From Rhopalosiphum padi (taxonomy: Eukaryota; Arthropoda; Insecta; Hemiptera; Aphididae), in contig NC_083600.1 in assembly GCF_020882245.1 (NCBI RefSeq), positions 11,594,001 to 11,658,000 of the forward strand: a stretch of 64,000 bases of DNA, read 5' to 3'. Below are positions 1 to 14,335 of the stretch, piece after piece. Each line of letters opens with the position of its first letter. Positions within the stretch are counted from its first letter, which is position 1. Below the pieces are notes generated by a model, which did no database searches, was not told where the DNA came from, and was given only the letters and a program-made list of their open reading frames with translations. The translations under genes were made by a program, and so were the position numbers.

Positions 1-3000
1 ATAACTTTACTCACTAAGACTCACATAGAAAAATATATACCTACTGAATAACTATACTCCATCAATTTGTACTACTTTTGAATTCATAACCGCCGCCCAA
101 TCAAATTTTATACAATGTTCTAATTTGTATTCTTGTTTGTATTAAAATATTTATTACAAAGTTATATGATCATGCTCATCTTATTGCTTATGCCAACGAG
201 GTTATAAAATGATACTATAAAAATTAACTATATATTGTTAATTTATCGCTTCATTTTGTATATTGTGTTATAGTTTTTATAAGTTGAAATTTTAAATCAA
301 ACCGTCTACCTACTATATTACTAATACTAAAAGAATGATCACTGTGGTCCTATACAGTTATAGTTAATATTACATGTACGTAGAGGTATTGTATATTATT
401 TAACTTAATATGCTTTGACAGTCTACTAAAGAACTTTTACTGTATACTAAGCCTTGCAGAGATAAATGGTTTCGGTAGAAGTAATGTATAACGGCAATTA
501 CAAATAATGTTTGAGGGTGAAAATTACATTAATATATTACGTTACATTTTCAACCTGAATGCTTTGATATATACACATGTTAAATTGCAATTTAAAATTT
601 CAACTACATTGAATTTGATATTTGAATTAACTATTAAACTACAGATACCATTGTAAATAAATGAATTACAATGTTATTTTATAATAATATTTCACGGTTT
701 TTTTTTCATAATTTTAATATAAGCTTATTGGAATTCATGTTTGGTATTTTGTAAGTAGTATATATTCTTATGCTGCATGATTGTATCATGTATTCATCTA
801 CAAACATAATATAAGTTTAATACACTATACATAATATACTCGAAAATATATTACATACACATATATTGTAGACTGTAGTCAAAAATAAACATTTATAATA
901 TATATTTATACTCTCATATCCTGTCTATAATTTAAGCTTTTGATAATTATAAATTTTAACTTATATATTATGATATCGATACAATTATGTAATATTTGAT
1001 AATATTGATATACACGAGGTAGGTAATATATATAGCAATATTTTATTTAAATATTAATTAAAAAATTAATTAACATTTAAAAAAAAAATATATTTGTTAT
1101 TTTAAAAGAGTTTAATTCTTAAGGATCTAACTCACTTTTAAAAATAAAAAAAATAATAATAATAATAAAAATTAAAACTTTCGGTAAAATTTAAAAAAAA
1201 ATGGTTAGTATATATTATATAACTATATAAACAGTAAATGCGTGTGTAACATGTACAAAAACGTGTTAAGGTTATAATAATGTTTATCTTAACTTGTAAT
1301 ATAACAATAATATCAATAGTTAACAATTAGTAAAAAAAAATATTTAAAATACCATACTTATCCATAGTTTCTGAACTTTATTACGTAATTATCACATAAC
1401 ATCTAATATATGGTCGAAATGCACATCTATATTATAATCTTGTAACACGATGAATTATGATCGTAAAAATATATCGTGTCTGATATTTTAACAAATAACG
1501 ACAACAATTATTATATTTAAATATAATTTGTAAATTTATATGGTAATAATGATTTTAGATTTTAGATTTCAATTTTTATTTTTTATTTTTTCTACCTTCA
1601 CAAATACATGCCTATAGGTATGATTTTGTAATAAAAGACTTATGAGTTTTAATAATAAGGTAATAACAATATTTTTATTAAAGGTATAGCCTACAAAAGG
1701 CACTTAGTGAAATTAATTATTGATTAAATTGAATGCGTTGATATTATTGAGATATTATTTTAATAATCAAGAATGGTTTTTATATAAAAATAAAATTTAT
1801 ACTGAACTTTATTGAGATTTTCTTCGGTTATTCTAAAAATTATATTTTTCTTTGAGAATTTCAATTTCAAATTGTTTGAATAGTAATTGATTTACATAAA
1901 ATGCATTATTATATTCCCGAGAAAATAAATAATATAACCATTGTAATTTGTTAAAATATAACTTTTAAAAAAAATTGTTTTTTTATTTTTCATATTTAAA
2001 ATGTTTTTTTTATAAAAAAAAACTTTATAATAAACAATAAAGAATAAATTTGATATAAAATATGTTTTTCCTCGTGGTTTAGACTTGAAAGTCTATGGCA
2101 CTTATTCAGTATACAATATTCAAAAGTTGTTGAATGAAATTTTAAAACAACATTTATTAAATCTAAAAATACTAGCTTCACTGTAAAAATATAAATAAGA
2201 TATTTTTCATTAATACTGTTTCGCATTTCAGTAAAGCACAGCCGTTAACAATTTATCACTTTGATAACAAGATGTATTTTTCATTACTAAGTTTGTTGTA
2301 TTTAGTTTGCAATCTTCTTATCCAGAATTAATGTAAAACAATCGATGGAGTTGTTCTACTCTATAGTTGATTTTAATTGTATCTGTGTGGCTATGTAGAA
2401 TTGGAATTCAATGATTTATCATAGTAGATATACGGATAACTATTCTTAACGGACACCCTATGTTTTTATAATTTATTTATATAATCAACACAAATATACA
2501 GAAGTTTATTATATTTTTATTAATAGTATGATTAATTTATTTTTACTATAAAAACGTGTATAATTGATTATATTCAAATTGATTATTGTTTATATTTTAA
2601 AGATATGTTATTATTATTAACTTATATTTATCTAAGAACTATAGAAAAGTGTGAATAAGTTCGTGGCGTAATAGTTTGAAATTAGCCCTGATAAAAAATT
2701 ATTTTATTAAGATAATAATAATATATATAATTATAAAAAAAATTCAAGTCTTTACGATTTATATTTTTTAAATTGGAACATACTAACTAAAATCGTTATT
2801 TTTTGTTAAAATAATTAATTATGTAGAATGCTTTATACAAAAGTCTAAAAAATAAATTGCGCCTAAGCACTTCCATTATTTTTAACTATAAACATTTCTC
2901 AAAAAGAACCTTGCATCATATTTTCAAACTTTTTATCTATAAACCAACATTTTATCAAATAAATTGATCAAAAACTTAAAATTCAAATTTTAAATATATA

Positions 3001-4938
3001 TAAATATAAAAAATACAGCCAAAAATTAGACAAAATATTATTTTTAATATATCATGATATAATAATATTTAAACTAATTTTCAAGTTCTTGCTGTTGCCT
3101 TAATTCCTTAATGAATTAAAAAAAAAACATTATCATAATTATTAGAAATATTCCTCAGAATTGCCTATATAAAAATAATATTAATAGTTTCATGTATAAA
3201 CCAAAACCGTGATGTATATTTATTAAATTTATCATAGATTAAAATATATTATATAAAAGTATGATAAGATACTTACTTTAACATTTTATAGAAAGAAAAT
3301 AAAAATTTCTTAATTATTTTTAATTTATGATTACAGTTGTGTATTGATTATTATTAGCTATTATAGTTAAAGTCTATACAACTAAGTTATGCATTTAAAT
3401 ATATTTTGAACATTATTTTATTTAAAAAAAATTGTTTTAATTACTTGTGAATAATCACTGAACTGCAAATTACATAAAAATGTGTTAACTAAAAAATATA
3501 AAAATAAACTTTAATTTATTTATTCTAATGGATATAAAAAATATGTAATTTTATTAATAATAATTTTGAAATTTAAAATTATTAATCGTTAATTTTTTGT
3601 TATTCTACAAATAATTATTGTAAGTGAAATGTTCGGCAATGTCATATCAGTTATAACTTATAACTCATAATAATAATAATACTAAGCAGTAAGCCGTACA
3701 GAAATATATGTGCTAATAAGTATAATCAATTGTATTTGTATCATAAATGATAAAAATTTTAATCAATTACAATAATTATTATTCTTAAGCATTACAGTTA
3801 TTATTTATTTTTATTAATTATGCCAGACATCCTGTACGGCCTACACAACCAACATTTAAATAGTATTTTCTAGTATTATATTTTAATTTGGAAATAAATT
3901 ATTTTTACAACTATTTATTTAGGTGCATTTTTTATAATTGATTTACAATAAAAAATATTGTATGATAAGTATGGTGCATGTCTACATTTCATATTTTAAA
4001 ACTTTAAGTAAAGCATATTTAAACAAATCAATTTAAATGTTAAATATTATTAAAATTTAACGCCAGAAATTTCAAATATATTTAATAATCTCAAATTCCA
4101 AATTCACTCACGTACTGCTGTTTTTCTCTCAACCCACATGCAATATCATTTAATGTTATGTCGACCAACAAAACCAACTGTATAGTCATTTTTTTCTATT
4201 GGGTATTATTGGTCTCCTTGATAACATATATATGTATACATATAACCTTTAGGCTATATAACATCGCTTCCCTTATTGAAAACGTCTTTTTCAATTCTCT
4301 AGACGACCGTCTTGTTATTATTTTCTAGCCTTTTTGCGTTTTTCTCCAATCACACAACCAAATACACTAGAGTCACGTTCATAATCCCAAACTATTTCTT
4401 GACACAGTCGTTTTTATTGTACATATACAATCGTAATTTTAATTGGACACGTCTAATGGAACGCCCTTACATCAGTCTGCCACTCGGACTAAATACGTTA
4501 TATTATATGTAGGTACACTACATATGTGACGTATTTAATATACACTATATATAGATACATATATATACTACGACACAATATATAAAAATAAAACACACTC
4601 CATATTTCCATGGTCTACATTTTTTTTTTAAAGATGAAACATGAACAACTACTAACATTTTATGGTTACATACTTTTATAAAAGTATAGTTTTATTAAAT
4701 TCATGAGATGTACAAGGTGTTCACTATATTTGTAAATACATGCGTATTGCTTGTGTATTTATGAGTATACGCATATAGGTACGTATATAGACAGATAAAT
4801 TACGAAAAAAAACTTAATAGCTACGATATTTGTTTTAAGTACATGCTATAAGTAAATAATATTATTTTCATCATAATTTATAGATATTACAGTATATATT
4901 TATTATTTTAGTGCAACTTATAATTAATGTCCACTCAC
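1..4938. other. AT-rich intergenic or intronic DNA
   Basis: Very AT-rich with many homopolymer and (AAT)n-like runs. If the exon at 4939-5034 is real this is its first intron. An inverted pair GCCGTACAG / CTGTACGGC (about 3692 and 3834) brackets about 150 bp. No coding exon or RNA gene was recognised. Confidence 0.6.
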
Positions 4939-5320
4939 CTTGACGTATTTATTGCAAGCACCGACTATGGTCCGTAACGCGGTCATCGTGCACCGACTCC
5001 GTAGAACCAACTGATACCGCGTGGTATAGTGCATAGTGTATACGCACTGCAGCGGGCCGCGGCATCCCTCCGGCTATATGTTCAGGGGCAAGTGATCGCG
5101 GTGCGGGGGAAGTGGAAGGGCGTGTAGTTCTCACGGGAGAGAAAACCGTTTCGCACGTGTCCGAGAAAAATAAAAGGGGCACCGGCGTGGCACGTGGGAA
5201 CCGCTGCGCAGGACACGTGCCACGATCAAATATAATATATTTAATAATAATACAACAATAACAATGCCTCGTACACGTTAAGTACGCCACATCACCAATA
5301 TATATATATATCGTCCGTGC
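4939..5320 (-). CDS. Candidate promoter and first coding exon of an unidentified gene, continuing leftwards
   Basis: On the minus strand a TATA-like TATATATATATT (about 5297-5310) precedes a GC-rich stretch that ends in a perfect donor GTCAAG|GTGAGTGG (exon end 4939). An in-frame ATG at 5034 opens a 32-residue frame (MHYTTRYQLVLRSRC..., with a second Met at 4986 starting MTALRTIVGACNKYVK) that reaches the donor in phase 0. The frame has no acidic residues and several Arg, like a mitochondrial presequence, but that is inference. I do not recognise the family and found no second exon in 1-4938. A longer overlapping frame (4949-5359) in another phase stops just before the donor and is probably not coding. 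Exact Su(H)-type sites lie at 5128-5135 and 5193-5200. Confidence 0.35.
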
Positions 5321-5589
5321 GTACGTCCATTCTTCGTCCCCGAAATATTTTCTCGTCACTATACCTTCCCGGTTTCGATTGCCATTTTCCTTTTCCCGAT
5401 CATAAAATTATAATATGTATTATAATTTATAATGTATTCTTATTCGATTATTTCTGTTAATTCGATTAGATACTTGGTGTAACAAAAGAGTGTACATCAT
5501 ATTATTATTTATTATATACGAATTGGATACGTAGGTAATCCGTTAGACCTAACTCGACAGAGTTTTCAAATCGCGTCGCCTCGTGGGAA
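5128..5589. promoter_or_regulatory. Cluster of Su(H)-type and CACGTG motifs upstream of the 5-kb exon
   Basis: YGTGRGAA matches occur as TTCTCACG (5128-5135), CGTGGGAA (5193-5200) and CGTGGGAA (5582-5589). CACGTG palindromes occur at about 5155, 5192 and 5215, the last as CACGTGCC. This is dense for AT-rich DNA, but the local GC content raises the chance expectation. Confidence 0.35.
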
Positions 5590-8500
5590 TACGTTGGGTT
5601 TTTTTATAACGAAACTTCAAAGTCATAATCCTACTCGTTTTTTTGTTATACATCAACGCTGCTTCAATTTCTATATACAAAGATATATATATATTTGTTT
5701 TATCAAAAGTCACTTTTTATTCAATATTTCGTTGTGTCATTGCAATCAAGCGTCGGTCTATAAGTGCACGTAAAAAGTTGTTGGGTCATTGAAATAATAA
5801 CAATATAACATCGAACCTATATATTTTTATGTATAATGGTCCAAAAATAATGTTACTTGTATATATTTGCGACATGTGTTATTCTGAATATTTTTTTACG
5901 ATAAAACAAATGGCAAACTTCCCGAACCAATACTTTTATAACTGTACAATACTACAATCAATTGATTATGATGTGTAATACACAAAACACAATGTATTTT
6001 ATACATAAATTAATAGTAATGAACTTACGGACACTTAACTAATATAAAATCAAATTTGTTTATATTTTAGTTATAAACAACTAACTTGGGTTATACATGT
6101 ACATCGAGTAATAATTAACTTAGTAAAATTAATTAAAGATTTGTATAACAGTATAATTATATTGAAATAATAACAATAATAATAATAATACAACATACAA
6201 CTTATATTAAAAATCAGCTAGAGTATATTATAAAATAGTATATAAACTATTGACAGTGTTTCAGTTATCAATGAGTGTTTTAAAAATGTCATATTTTAAA
6301 TAGTATCAATCTACATACACTTATTATGCTTTAATATTTTATATGGACTTAACACTTAAGTATATGAAATGACTATGTAAAAATCTCTTTAAAACAAAAA
6401 TGTCCATTTAAAATTTCTTAATTTTAAAATGTCAAAAAATAAAAATTTAATTTAATATTATAATGTATTATAATAGTAAATAATATCTATATTTATAAAG
6501 GTGGTATTATAGCCTAAATAGCCTACGCATTGACTCTATAAATATGAAATTAAAAAAAGGTAAATTAGTTCTTACGGATAAATATATAGTAATAAAATAA
6601 TATATACTTACCATTGTACCATCAAACAAGTAAATTAAATTAATCCATACATAATCTCATTAAATTAAAACTATATTTATTAAGTATATTTATTATATAA
6701 ATTTAGAAATGAGAAACATACACTAATTTGAATATGCTCATGTACAATTCTAATTGTCGGATATTGTTCAATACATATATACAATTAAAAAGGAAAACGT
6801 GTAAGTTAACCAAACTAAATAATATAAAAAAAACCTATCTATAGTATATTATACGGTGCTAATATTTTATAATATGCATATCTATATTAGTTGTTTTTTT
6901 ATTTAAGAGTTACGCTTGGTTTAAATATCGAAGGGAGTTTTGTAATGCTTTCATTTGGATTTTTGAATTTTAATTCACTTGACATTGTTTTTTTTTTCAT
7001 CTGGCACTTGTCTGCAATTTGCGGACACGGTCGACCGGACCCTTATCCATTACTCGTGAACAGATCCCTTCTCAAAGTTTTATAATTATTATTGAGTATA
7101 ATATAATAACAACAATTGGACAATCATAACTCGAAATGTTATTTTGACCGATTTTAAATGCATTGTTCTGTAGGTCCGTGTTTTCCACATTCAAATGATG
7201 AATGGACACGACCAGAACGAATTGGCTTATATAGTGTCATAAAGGTCCTTCTCGCGGAACAGGAAATTGGCGTTTATATTTTAAACTCCATAAACGCGGA
7301 ATTCAGTGATATCGTTTTCGATTCAAAGAGGGCAGAAATCATGCAATTCGATTTCAAATAGAATTTTTACCCTAAAATGAAATATTAAAAAAATTCACGG
7401 CTATATTATACACAGCATTGTATCCATTTTTCAATTCCTATCTATACGACGTATTTCGTATCCGATTGTATTGTAACACATTAATATTTTTTAGTTTAAC
7501 GATAGCGATGCTTTTATAATAAATCATATTTATTTATTTTTCAGAGAATATATAACTTAATAATTTTCTATACTGACTGTATTGTACAATAATTATAAAT
7601 TAAAATTAAAAATATTAAAATAGAAACTCGTTTACTTTTCTATAACTTTTTTATTAGCTATACCCTATAGTATAATAAAATATTGTTTTTATTATGTTTT
7701 AAAATAATACTTATTAATACTCATTACTCATTGCTGACTTTAATTTTAAGTATATTATTATAAGTATTTATAATATGAAAATACAAATAGGTATAGGTTG
7801 ATGTTTTAGAGATGTTTTTTTAAATTTTATGAATCTATAAGTATACTTAATTAAAAGTAAAATTATTTTTTGAAATAATTACTACAGAATATTTCTTAAA
7901 TTCTATAACATTTAATTTACAACATCGATTAACTTACTATAATTAAGAAAAATTGGAACATATTTTAATACCATTAAAAGTATTTATCAATTAAAAAAAA
8001 AAAATCACACATCGCATCATACATAGATAAAGTTTAAATAATATTCGCTGTGAATAGTGTGAATCTAAAAGCTAAATAAAATGTAATCGTTACTACTTGT
8101 GTTTTTAATAACAAGCGACGATAATTTAAAATTTAAAATCCCTTAGGGTTTAGTTTATCTAATAAAACGTGTAAAGTGATGAAGATGCATTTGAGTTGAG
8201 CATGCGGAACAGGAAATCGTCATGATTGATTGATGATCGACTGTCGATTGATTGAGCGGCATGTGTGCTCGTTAACGTCCGATTGTCGATACATAAGCAA
8301 TTGGTAAAATAAAAATTTGGATGCAAACGAAATGGTTAGTTTTTCATAAAACAAAACGTATGGTTATTAATGTTATTTTTTGTAAATAAAATTGAATTTA
8401 TGAATAACATATACTTATAATATTTAAAATTTATTGATTACGATTTCTACATTTTTATAATATTTTGCAAAGTTTTTGTTTTAATCAGTATGTTTTTGTA

Positions 8501-9032
8501 TTCTGTTTGTGCAGTAAAATTTGCTTTAATATAGGTAAAGTATAAAGCAACAGGCATTTTATAAATTATTTATTCAATATTTTAAAGAATATAAACTTAT
8601 ATTTAATATACGAATATACGAGGTCTTGAAAAAATTAATTAAGTGTCAGTCTCAATGTTTATGCATAATGGGGTTTTTAAGGAGAAAACATTTTTCAAAA
8701 GATTAAAGTATAAAAAATAAAACAGAGTATAGGTAATAAAAATAAAGTGAATATTTACATATTTTTTTTTGGTAAATCAATTTCAGTTTAAATACCATAA
8801 GATACTCGTACATTAATAACTAATTATTTTTTTAGCTTAATTAAAATTCAAAAATACATATACAATTTTAATAATAAAATCATTAATTATAATCAAGTTT
8901 TTTTTTAATTACCTAAATTATATTTCGTTATATATCTGTTATTTACTCCATTGATACCCACTCTACCTACATAATGTTTTATTCTTATTTGTTTTTAATC
9001 CAATATTAAATTGTTCGTAAATAATAAAATCA
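5590..9032. other. AT-rich intergenic DNA with one unexplained open frame
   Basis: Mostly AT-rich. At 7158-7361 (+) a 67-residue frame of balanced composition (starts MHCSVGPCFPHSNDEW) stands out from the background, but it matches no family I know. A patch at about 7000-7075 just upstream is also less AT-rich. A patch rich in ATTGATTGATGATCGA-like words lies at about 8220-8290. Confidence 0.5.
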
Positions 9033-9725
9033 CTACAGAATATATATTTTTTCGCGTTTACAAGCCATTAAGGCTTTTTTTTCTGCTTCCACAAGTTCTT
9101 CCCAAACTATCCGATCATCGGCATTTATAATTCTTGTTATTCCTAAGTTTTCCAAATCTTTATTAAATTTGTTAATTAATATACCTTATGTATTATTTTG
9201 TCTTTTGCCCGCCATACATGGCCTGCCCACTCTAGCCTTTTAGCTTTCAGACATTTTTGTATATTTAGTCTGTTGAAAATTCTTTCAATCTCTTAATTTT
9301 TCTCCTTTCGTAATTTCCTGATTCCGGGTTTAATGTGGGACGACCATATATTTTCCTTAAGATTTTAATTTTGAATATTAAATGTTTTTGTTCATCGTTC
9401 TTCGTTGTTGTCCAGGTTTTGCATGCTTACATTGTTATATATATATATATATACGCTCAGTAGGTCGTATATTATATAGGTAGGCTAAACACAGCTTCGT
9501 TTTGGTTTCCCTTGAAAGTAGCTTCAATGAGAGTATACTTCCCATTATATGCTATCCATTATCCTCTATTTGCTAAGACGAGTCTCAGCCTTATTTCGTT
9601 ATGCATATTATTACTTTGGTTTATATTAACTCTCAAGTATTTGAAATTTTCAAACTGTTCAAATGAGTAGATTCCCAGTCTAAGGTTTTGCATTTGCAGA
9701 ATATTATTTGCTTTTGTTTCTACTT
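9033..9725 (-). mobile_element. 3' remnant of an RTE/craniofacial-type non-LTR retrotransposon (LINE)
   Basis: On the minus strand, broken frames read FENFKYLRVNINQSNNMHNE, then RLNIQKCLKAKRLEWAGHVW, then RIINADDRIVWEELVEAEKK with a stop at 9033. These are the familiar C-terminal elements of reverse-transcriptase ORFs in insect LINEs (the 'FKYLG' and 'RLxWxGHV' blocks). Frameshifts, stops and an inserted (TA)n tract at about 9440 show that it is dead. Both ends of the element are lost. Confidence 0.8.
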
Positions 9726-12700
9726 CCTATATTACAAAGCCACAAAGGTCGACAAACACTTAATATATACCTAATACGTATAGGTACACAACGACCAGCT
9801 GATTGAGAAAAAGGTAATATTTACGTTTAAAGCTAAGAATAATATAGTGGACGTCGCATAATATTATATTTACGAACAGATAAGATTATTTTGGCAATAC
9901 ATTTTGTATCCGCATTGTACTTATATGTTTATAATATATACATAACACATTTATATGGTATATATAAATATCCAATATCCATATTCCATTTATAATCCGT
10001 GTATCGTTTTTATAGCACAAACGCATCAGTTGGCGCATAGACGCATAGTATAATAACAATAAAATACCATTGTTATGTTGTTTTTCTGTGTATTTTGTAA
10101 TAGGCATACCTACTATATGTCCCTTATAACCGCCAGCCACGGCGTATAACATAATGCGTATTATGTGTAACTGCAGCATGAGCAGCGTAAGCACTCATCG
10201 CTATCTCCCGTCCGTCGCACGGCAACGATATTGATAAATAATAATAATAATACGCACAACAAAACGCATTACAATAATAAGAATAATATAATGTATCCAC
10301 CCGCCACAAAAGTTCTATATATATAAACGCAATTAAATATATTGGATTGTGACGTGTTCGATGAGCCGCGATGCTTTTATTTGCGTTACTTACTCGCTTT
10401 TTAATGGTTTCCTAAAAAAAAAAAAAATAATAATAATATTACATCTGACATCCAATACGTCGATTATGTTGTTGTATATGCATAAATCGTATCATTCGGT
10501 CCCAAAGTCACGCTGCAGTTCTTCGGCGGTGTGATATGCAGTATACTATATTATACTCGTCTGTGTATAAAGGCTCGTGTGTGTATTATGCGTGATATGT
10601 AGGGTGGCAGAAAAAAAAATATGGCACATTAAACGCGCGCCCGCGGGTAATCGCTGGGGATATATTAAATCATTGTTTAGCGGCCGTATCGCCGCACGCT
10701 TTTGCCGACGTTTTTATGACGATTGTTTTCCGTTTTATTTGGACAAAAGTAGAGACGCGATTTTCCGCGATCACCAGTGTTATCTATATTCCTGTACGCT
10801 ATACACAGCAGCGGTATCGGTTCGGTGCTCTGCTGCACATGTCGCGGTATAAGTCCCGGTCATCGGCGGCTCGCGGCCGAACAAATTGAAGTGCTTGTAT
10901 ATACATTATTGTTATTCTTATATGATATTATTTTATGCGATAGGCCAGCTTGGGGTCGTTGTTGTCGCCGCGTGGACATTGGTCAGCAGCCCTCCTATAA
11001 ATAACTCTCTTGTATATGCACACGTATGCATACACGGCGCGGTCAATTGCCCGTGTCCCTTACACAAACAATTGTGCAATCGGCCAGACTCGTACGCATA
11101 TAGTATGGTGCACTGTAACACCGAACCACTATAGTGTATTATAGAACACTTATAATAATATGACAATATAATGTACAATTGCAAGTGGCATACGACTTAG
11201 TGCAGCATTTTCAATTACCGTCCAACTGTCGTATACGTGCTCGTGTTATAAACCACCGGAACGATCGAATCATGTGACATTTACGAACTGATAATAATCC
11301 ATATTTCTGTCTGCGTATAATTGTTTACGAGTTCGTGTGTATTACATGTAGGCAATGATAATGTTATTATACATCGTATAAATTGTATAAGCTACGATAT
11401 TTCTGTTCGTCGTATACTTGTACGCACGATCTAAGTCCACAGTGAGTACGTATTCATATATATATTATATTACTGTATTTTTTGGATGTTTACCCAAATA
11501 TCAGTCACTTTTGTCAGAAATATATTTTGTCGACGTTTGTTTCTATATAGCACACGCTAAACATATGATTACCGGGGCATACAAATATGACAAATCCACG
11601 TAATAATTTAAGTGTAATACTACTTATATTAAATAGCGCTTATATGTAATGGTTGTATTTGTATATGGTAGTATATATCGCATATAGTAATTTATATATG
11701 TATACTCATATATCGGTCGCCGAAATCGATATAATGATTATTAGTCCCAAATAAGTAATTAATATGCAATTATTTTCCGTTTTAATTATGATAGACAATT
11801 AATAAGGATACGCTGAATGAATAATTATTATTATTACTAGTCACTACGCTAGATACGACAAATGAAATAAAATCTTTCTGTCTGTATTTATTAATAAAAC
11901 GTGACAGTTCTTGTGAATATTAAATATTTATTATAGCATACACACATAATATTGAACAATTAACACGGTTTGATAATTTACATTATATATATATGTGTGT
12001 GTATGTGTATATAAACATATATTATAAATTTAAATAATATAATCAGCCCAAACATCAATTTATTGATTATTAATCAAGAGTACAATAGTAAAAAGTTTGA
12101 AGTCAATTAATTTGAACTTAGTTCAGTGATTATTGCTGTTAGCTATATTTTTTCAATTTCGGCGTAGAGTCAAGAAAATGTTAATATATACACTCAGAAT
12201 CCGATTTCTTATAAATTTCATACGAATTGCACTAATGTGTATACCAAATTATAACTAAATTAAAATATTATATTAATATGATATGAATTTTTACATGCAA
12301 ATTGAGGACTCTGTTGCGTGTACAACTATGAAATATGCAATCTTGATACGTATTATACAGATAAAATGAAAGTACACGGTACATCTTAATAACATTGGAA
12401 CTTAATGTCCTAAAGTTTAATAGACCATGTAATGGGTGCGAAGGTCATAATAATTTGTACTAGAAAAATCTTGTATAGGTAATATAATATGAAATTATAT
12501 ATATATATATTTTTTTTTTATCAAATATGAATTTATATGTTTTATAAAAATAAACTAAAAAAATTGATACCTAATTATTAAAAAATTGGAATAATATGCA
12601 AAAATACGCATTAAGTACATATTTTTTGATTTATTTTTAAAACTAAGTTTGTATCAATATAATGATTAATGACTAATGATTGAAGTCTGTTAATTTAAAA

Positions 12701-13462
12701 TTCTAAAATCTATCAATATTATGTATATTTACTTTTAGATGTTAAAAAATACAATTTTTTAAAGTGCAATGCATTCACATGTGCAATTTATGCATAATAA
12801 AAATATTGTTGTATTTCTCCCGATGACACAAAAAATTGAATGAAATGTGATGAATTGTCAATTGTTGCATAATATAAATGTGTCGATTTTTTTGTGAAGC
12901 GATATATGCAAATAAAACTATAAGCGATTGTATATCTATTCGTAGGCATGCTTTGTATGTTTTGCACTTTACTATTGCAAAATGTTTTTACTTATATTCA
13001 AATAGTAAACGCATGCGATTTTTAATGAAGGGATTTAACGTAAGAAATTTACATACACAAGTAATAACCGGTTCACCGCCACCCTCTGAGAATGACTGGC
13101 CCAGGCAACAAAAACAACCTTTAGTTTACTATTTCGAAAACGGGGGTAACTCATTTATTTGTTTAAAAATAAAAAAATAGCTAATAATACGTCGTTGCTT
13201 TTTCGGGATTACCGGCCAACAAGTTTAGACTAATGAGAAAGACACGCGACCGACGTAACGCCGCGCAAAGCTTCAAAAGAATAGCATATTATGTATTATA
13301 TATATGCACGTCAACGCGTAGTATGGTTTTTATTTTCAAACGAGCCCAGCTAATCCTCTCTTTATGAAATATTATTGAAAACAGAATCGAACACAATAGT
13401 TGTATATATTTTTTAATGCTTGGTGTGTAACAACCCGCCTTATTCGAAGTAATCAAAGCAGT

Positions 13463-13499
<37 letters not shown>

Positions 13500-14335
13500 C
13501 TATATACTGATTCGATCTCTGTGATGTATACTACTGCTGTATAATGTGATATACGATCATCTTGATTCTCAATAGCTAATGACGTCATAGTGTTCGTCAT
13601 ATAAACTGTTAGTTTATTGTTTTTTAATGAAAATAAAAAATGTAAAGCTGTGATTCAAAATACTTACCAGTTATTTACCACGACTACGTGTTGTATAATA
13701 TAATATTAAGTACAAGACGTGATAATGATTCATAAATAAACAGTAATTTGATTTAAAAAAATATATGTATTGTATTTTTATGTAAATTATACAAAACAAT
13801 ACGTTAACAAATAATTTTTTGTCATATCGTACAAAATATAATCATTATAAATATCATTAATAAAAATAAAAGTATAGGATTATCGTACGTGTCCAAAATA
13901 CGTACAACTCTCTGTGTATTAAAAGACTCTTAAAATATACAAAAAATAAAAATAAAAATATACATAAAACTTAAAAAAAAAATGTCACTCGTCGATTGCA
14001 TTTCCCCACAACGCGTTAATTATTCAATGATACAATATGTTTATATGATGAATAGGGAACACCAAACAATAACGCGCGGAGTCGGCCGATATATTTATAT
14101 CCGATGCAATTGCGAGTAATTACAATATTATTGCTATGTATTATGTATAAGTACAAAAAACGAAAATGGCTTTGGTTAGGGTCGTTGACTAGAATACGGT
14201 TCACGATAATAATTAGGTAATAATTCACAGTAAAAAAATTCAAGAGAAAAAACTCTCATTGGGTTGTCATACACTATAGTGCGTATGCCACTTATTGTCA
14301 ATAAGTACTAACGATATGAGCGAAGTAAACGCTAT
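9726..14335. other. Intergenic DNA with a GC-rich island at about 10.1-11.3 kb
   Basis: From about 10130 to 11300 the sequence is GC- and CpG-richer than its surroundings and carries several overlapping open frames on both strands (10124-11184). None resembles a known protein, and their overlap suggests a composition effect. The island may be regulatory or a non-coding transcript start. A plus-strand frame at 12878-13180 ends in a less AT-rich patch (PPPSENDWPRQQKQP) that I cannot assign. The rest is AT-rich and includes the presumed Hey 3' UTR next to 14335. Confidence 0.45.
13468..13495. repeat. (TA)n microsatellite
   Basis: Uninterrupted TA dinucleotides downstream of Hey. Ordinary slippage repeat. 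Confidence 0.9.

Noticed and set aside
3689..3846. Inverted GCCGTACAG / CTGTACGGC pair suggesting a tiny MITE
   Set aside because: Only about 12-14 bp arms, no target duplication seen and no second copy in the window. Left as a note.
10124..11184. Cluster of 60-100-residue frames on both strands
   Set aside because: They overlap one another on both strands, have no domain signature and no consistent splice sites. The cause is the locally higher GC.
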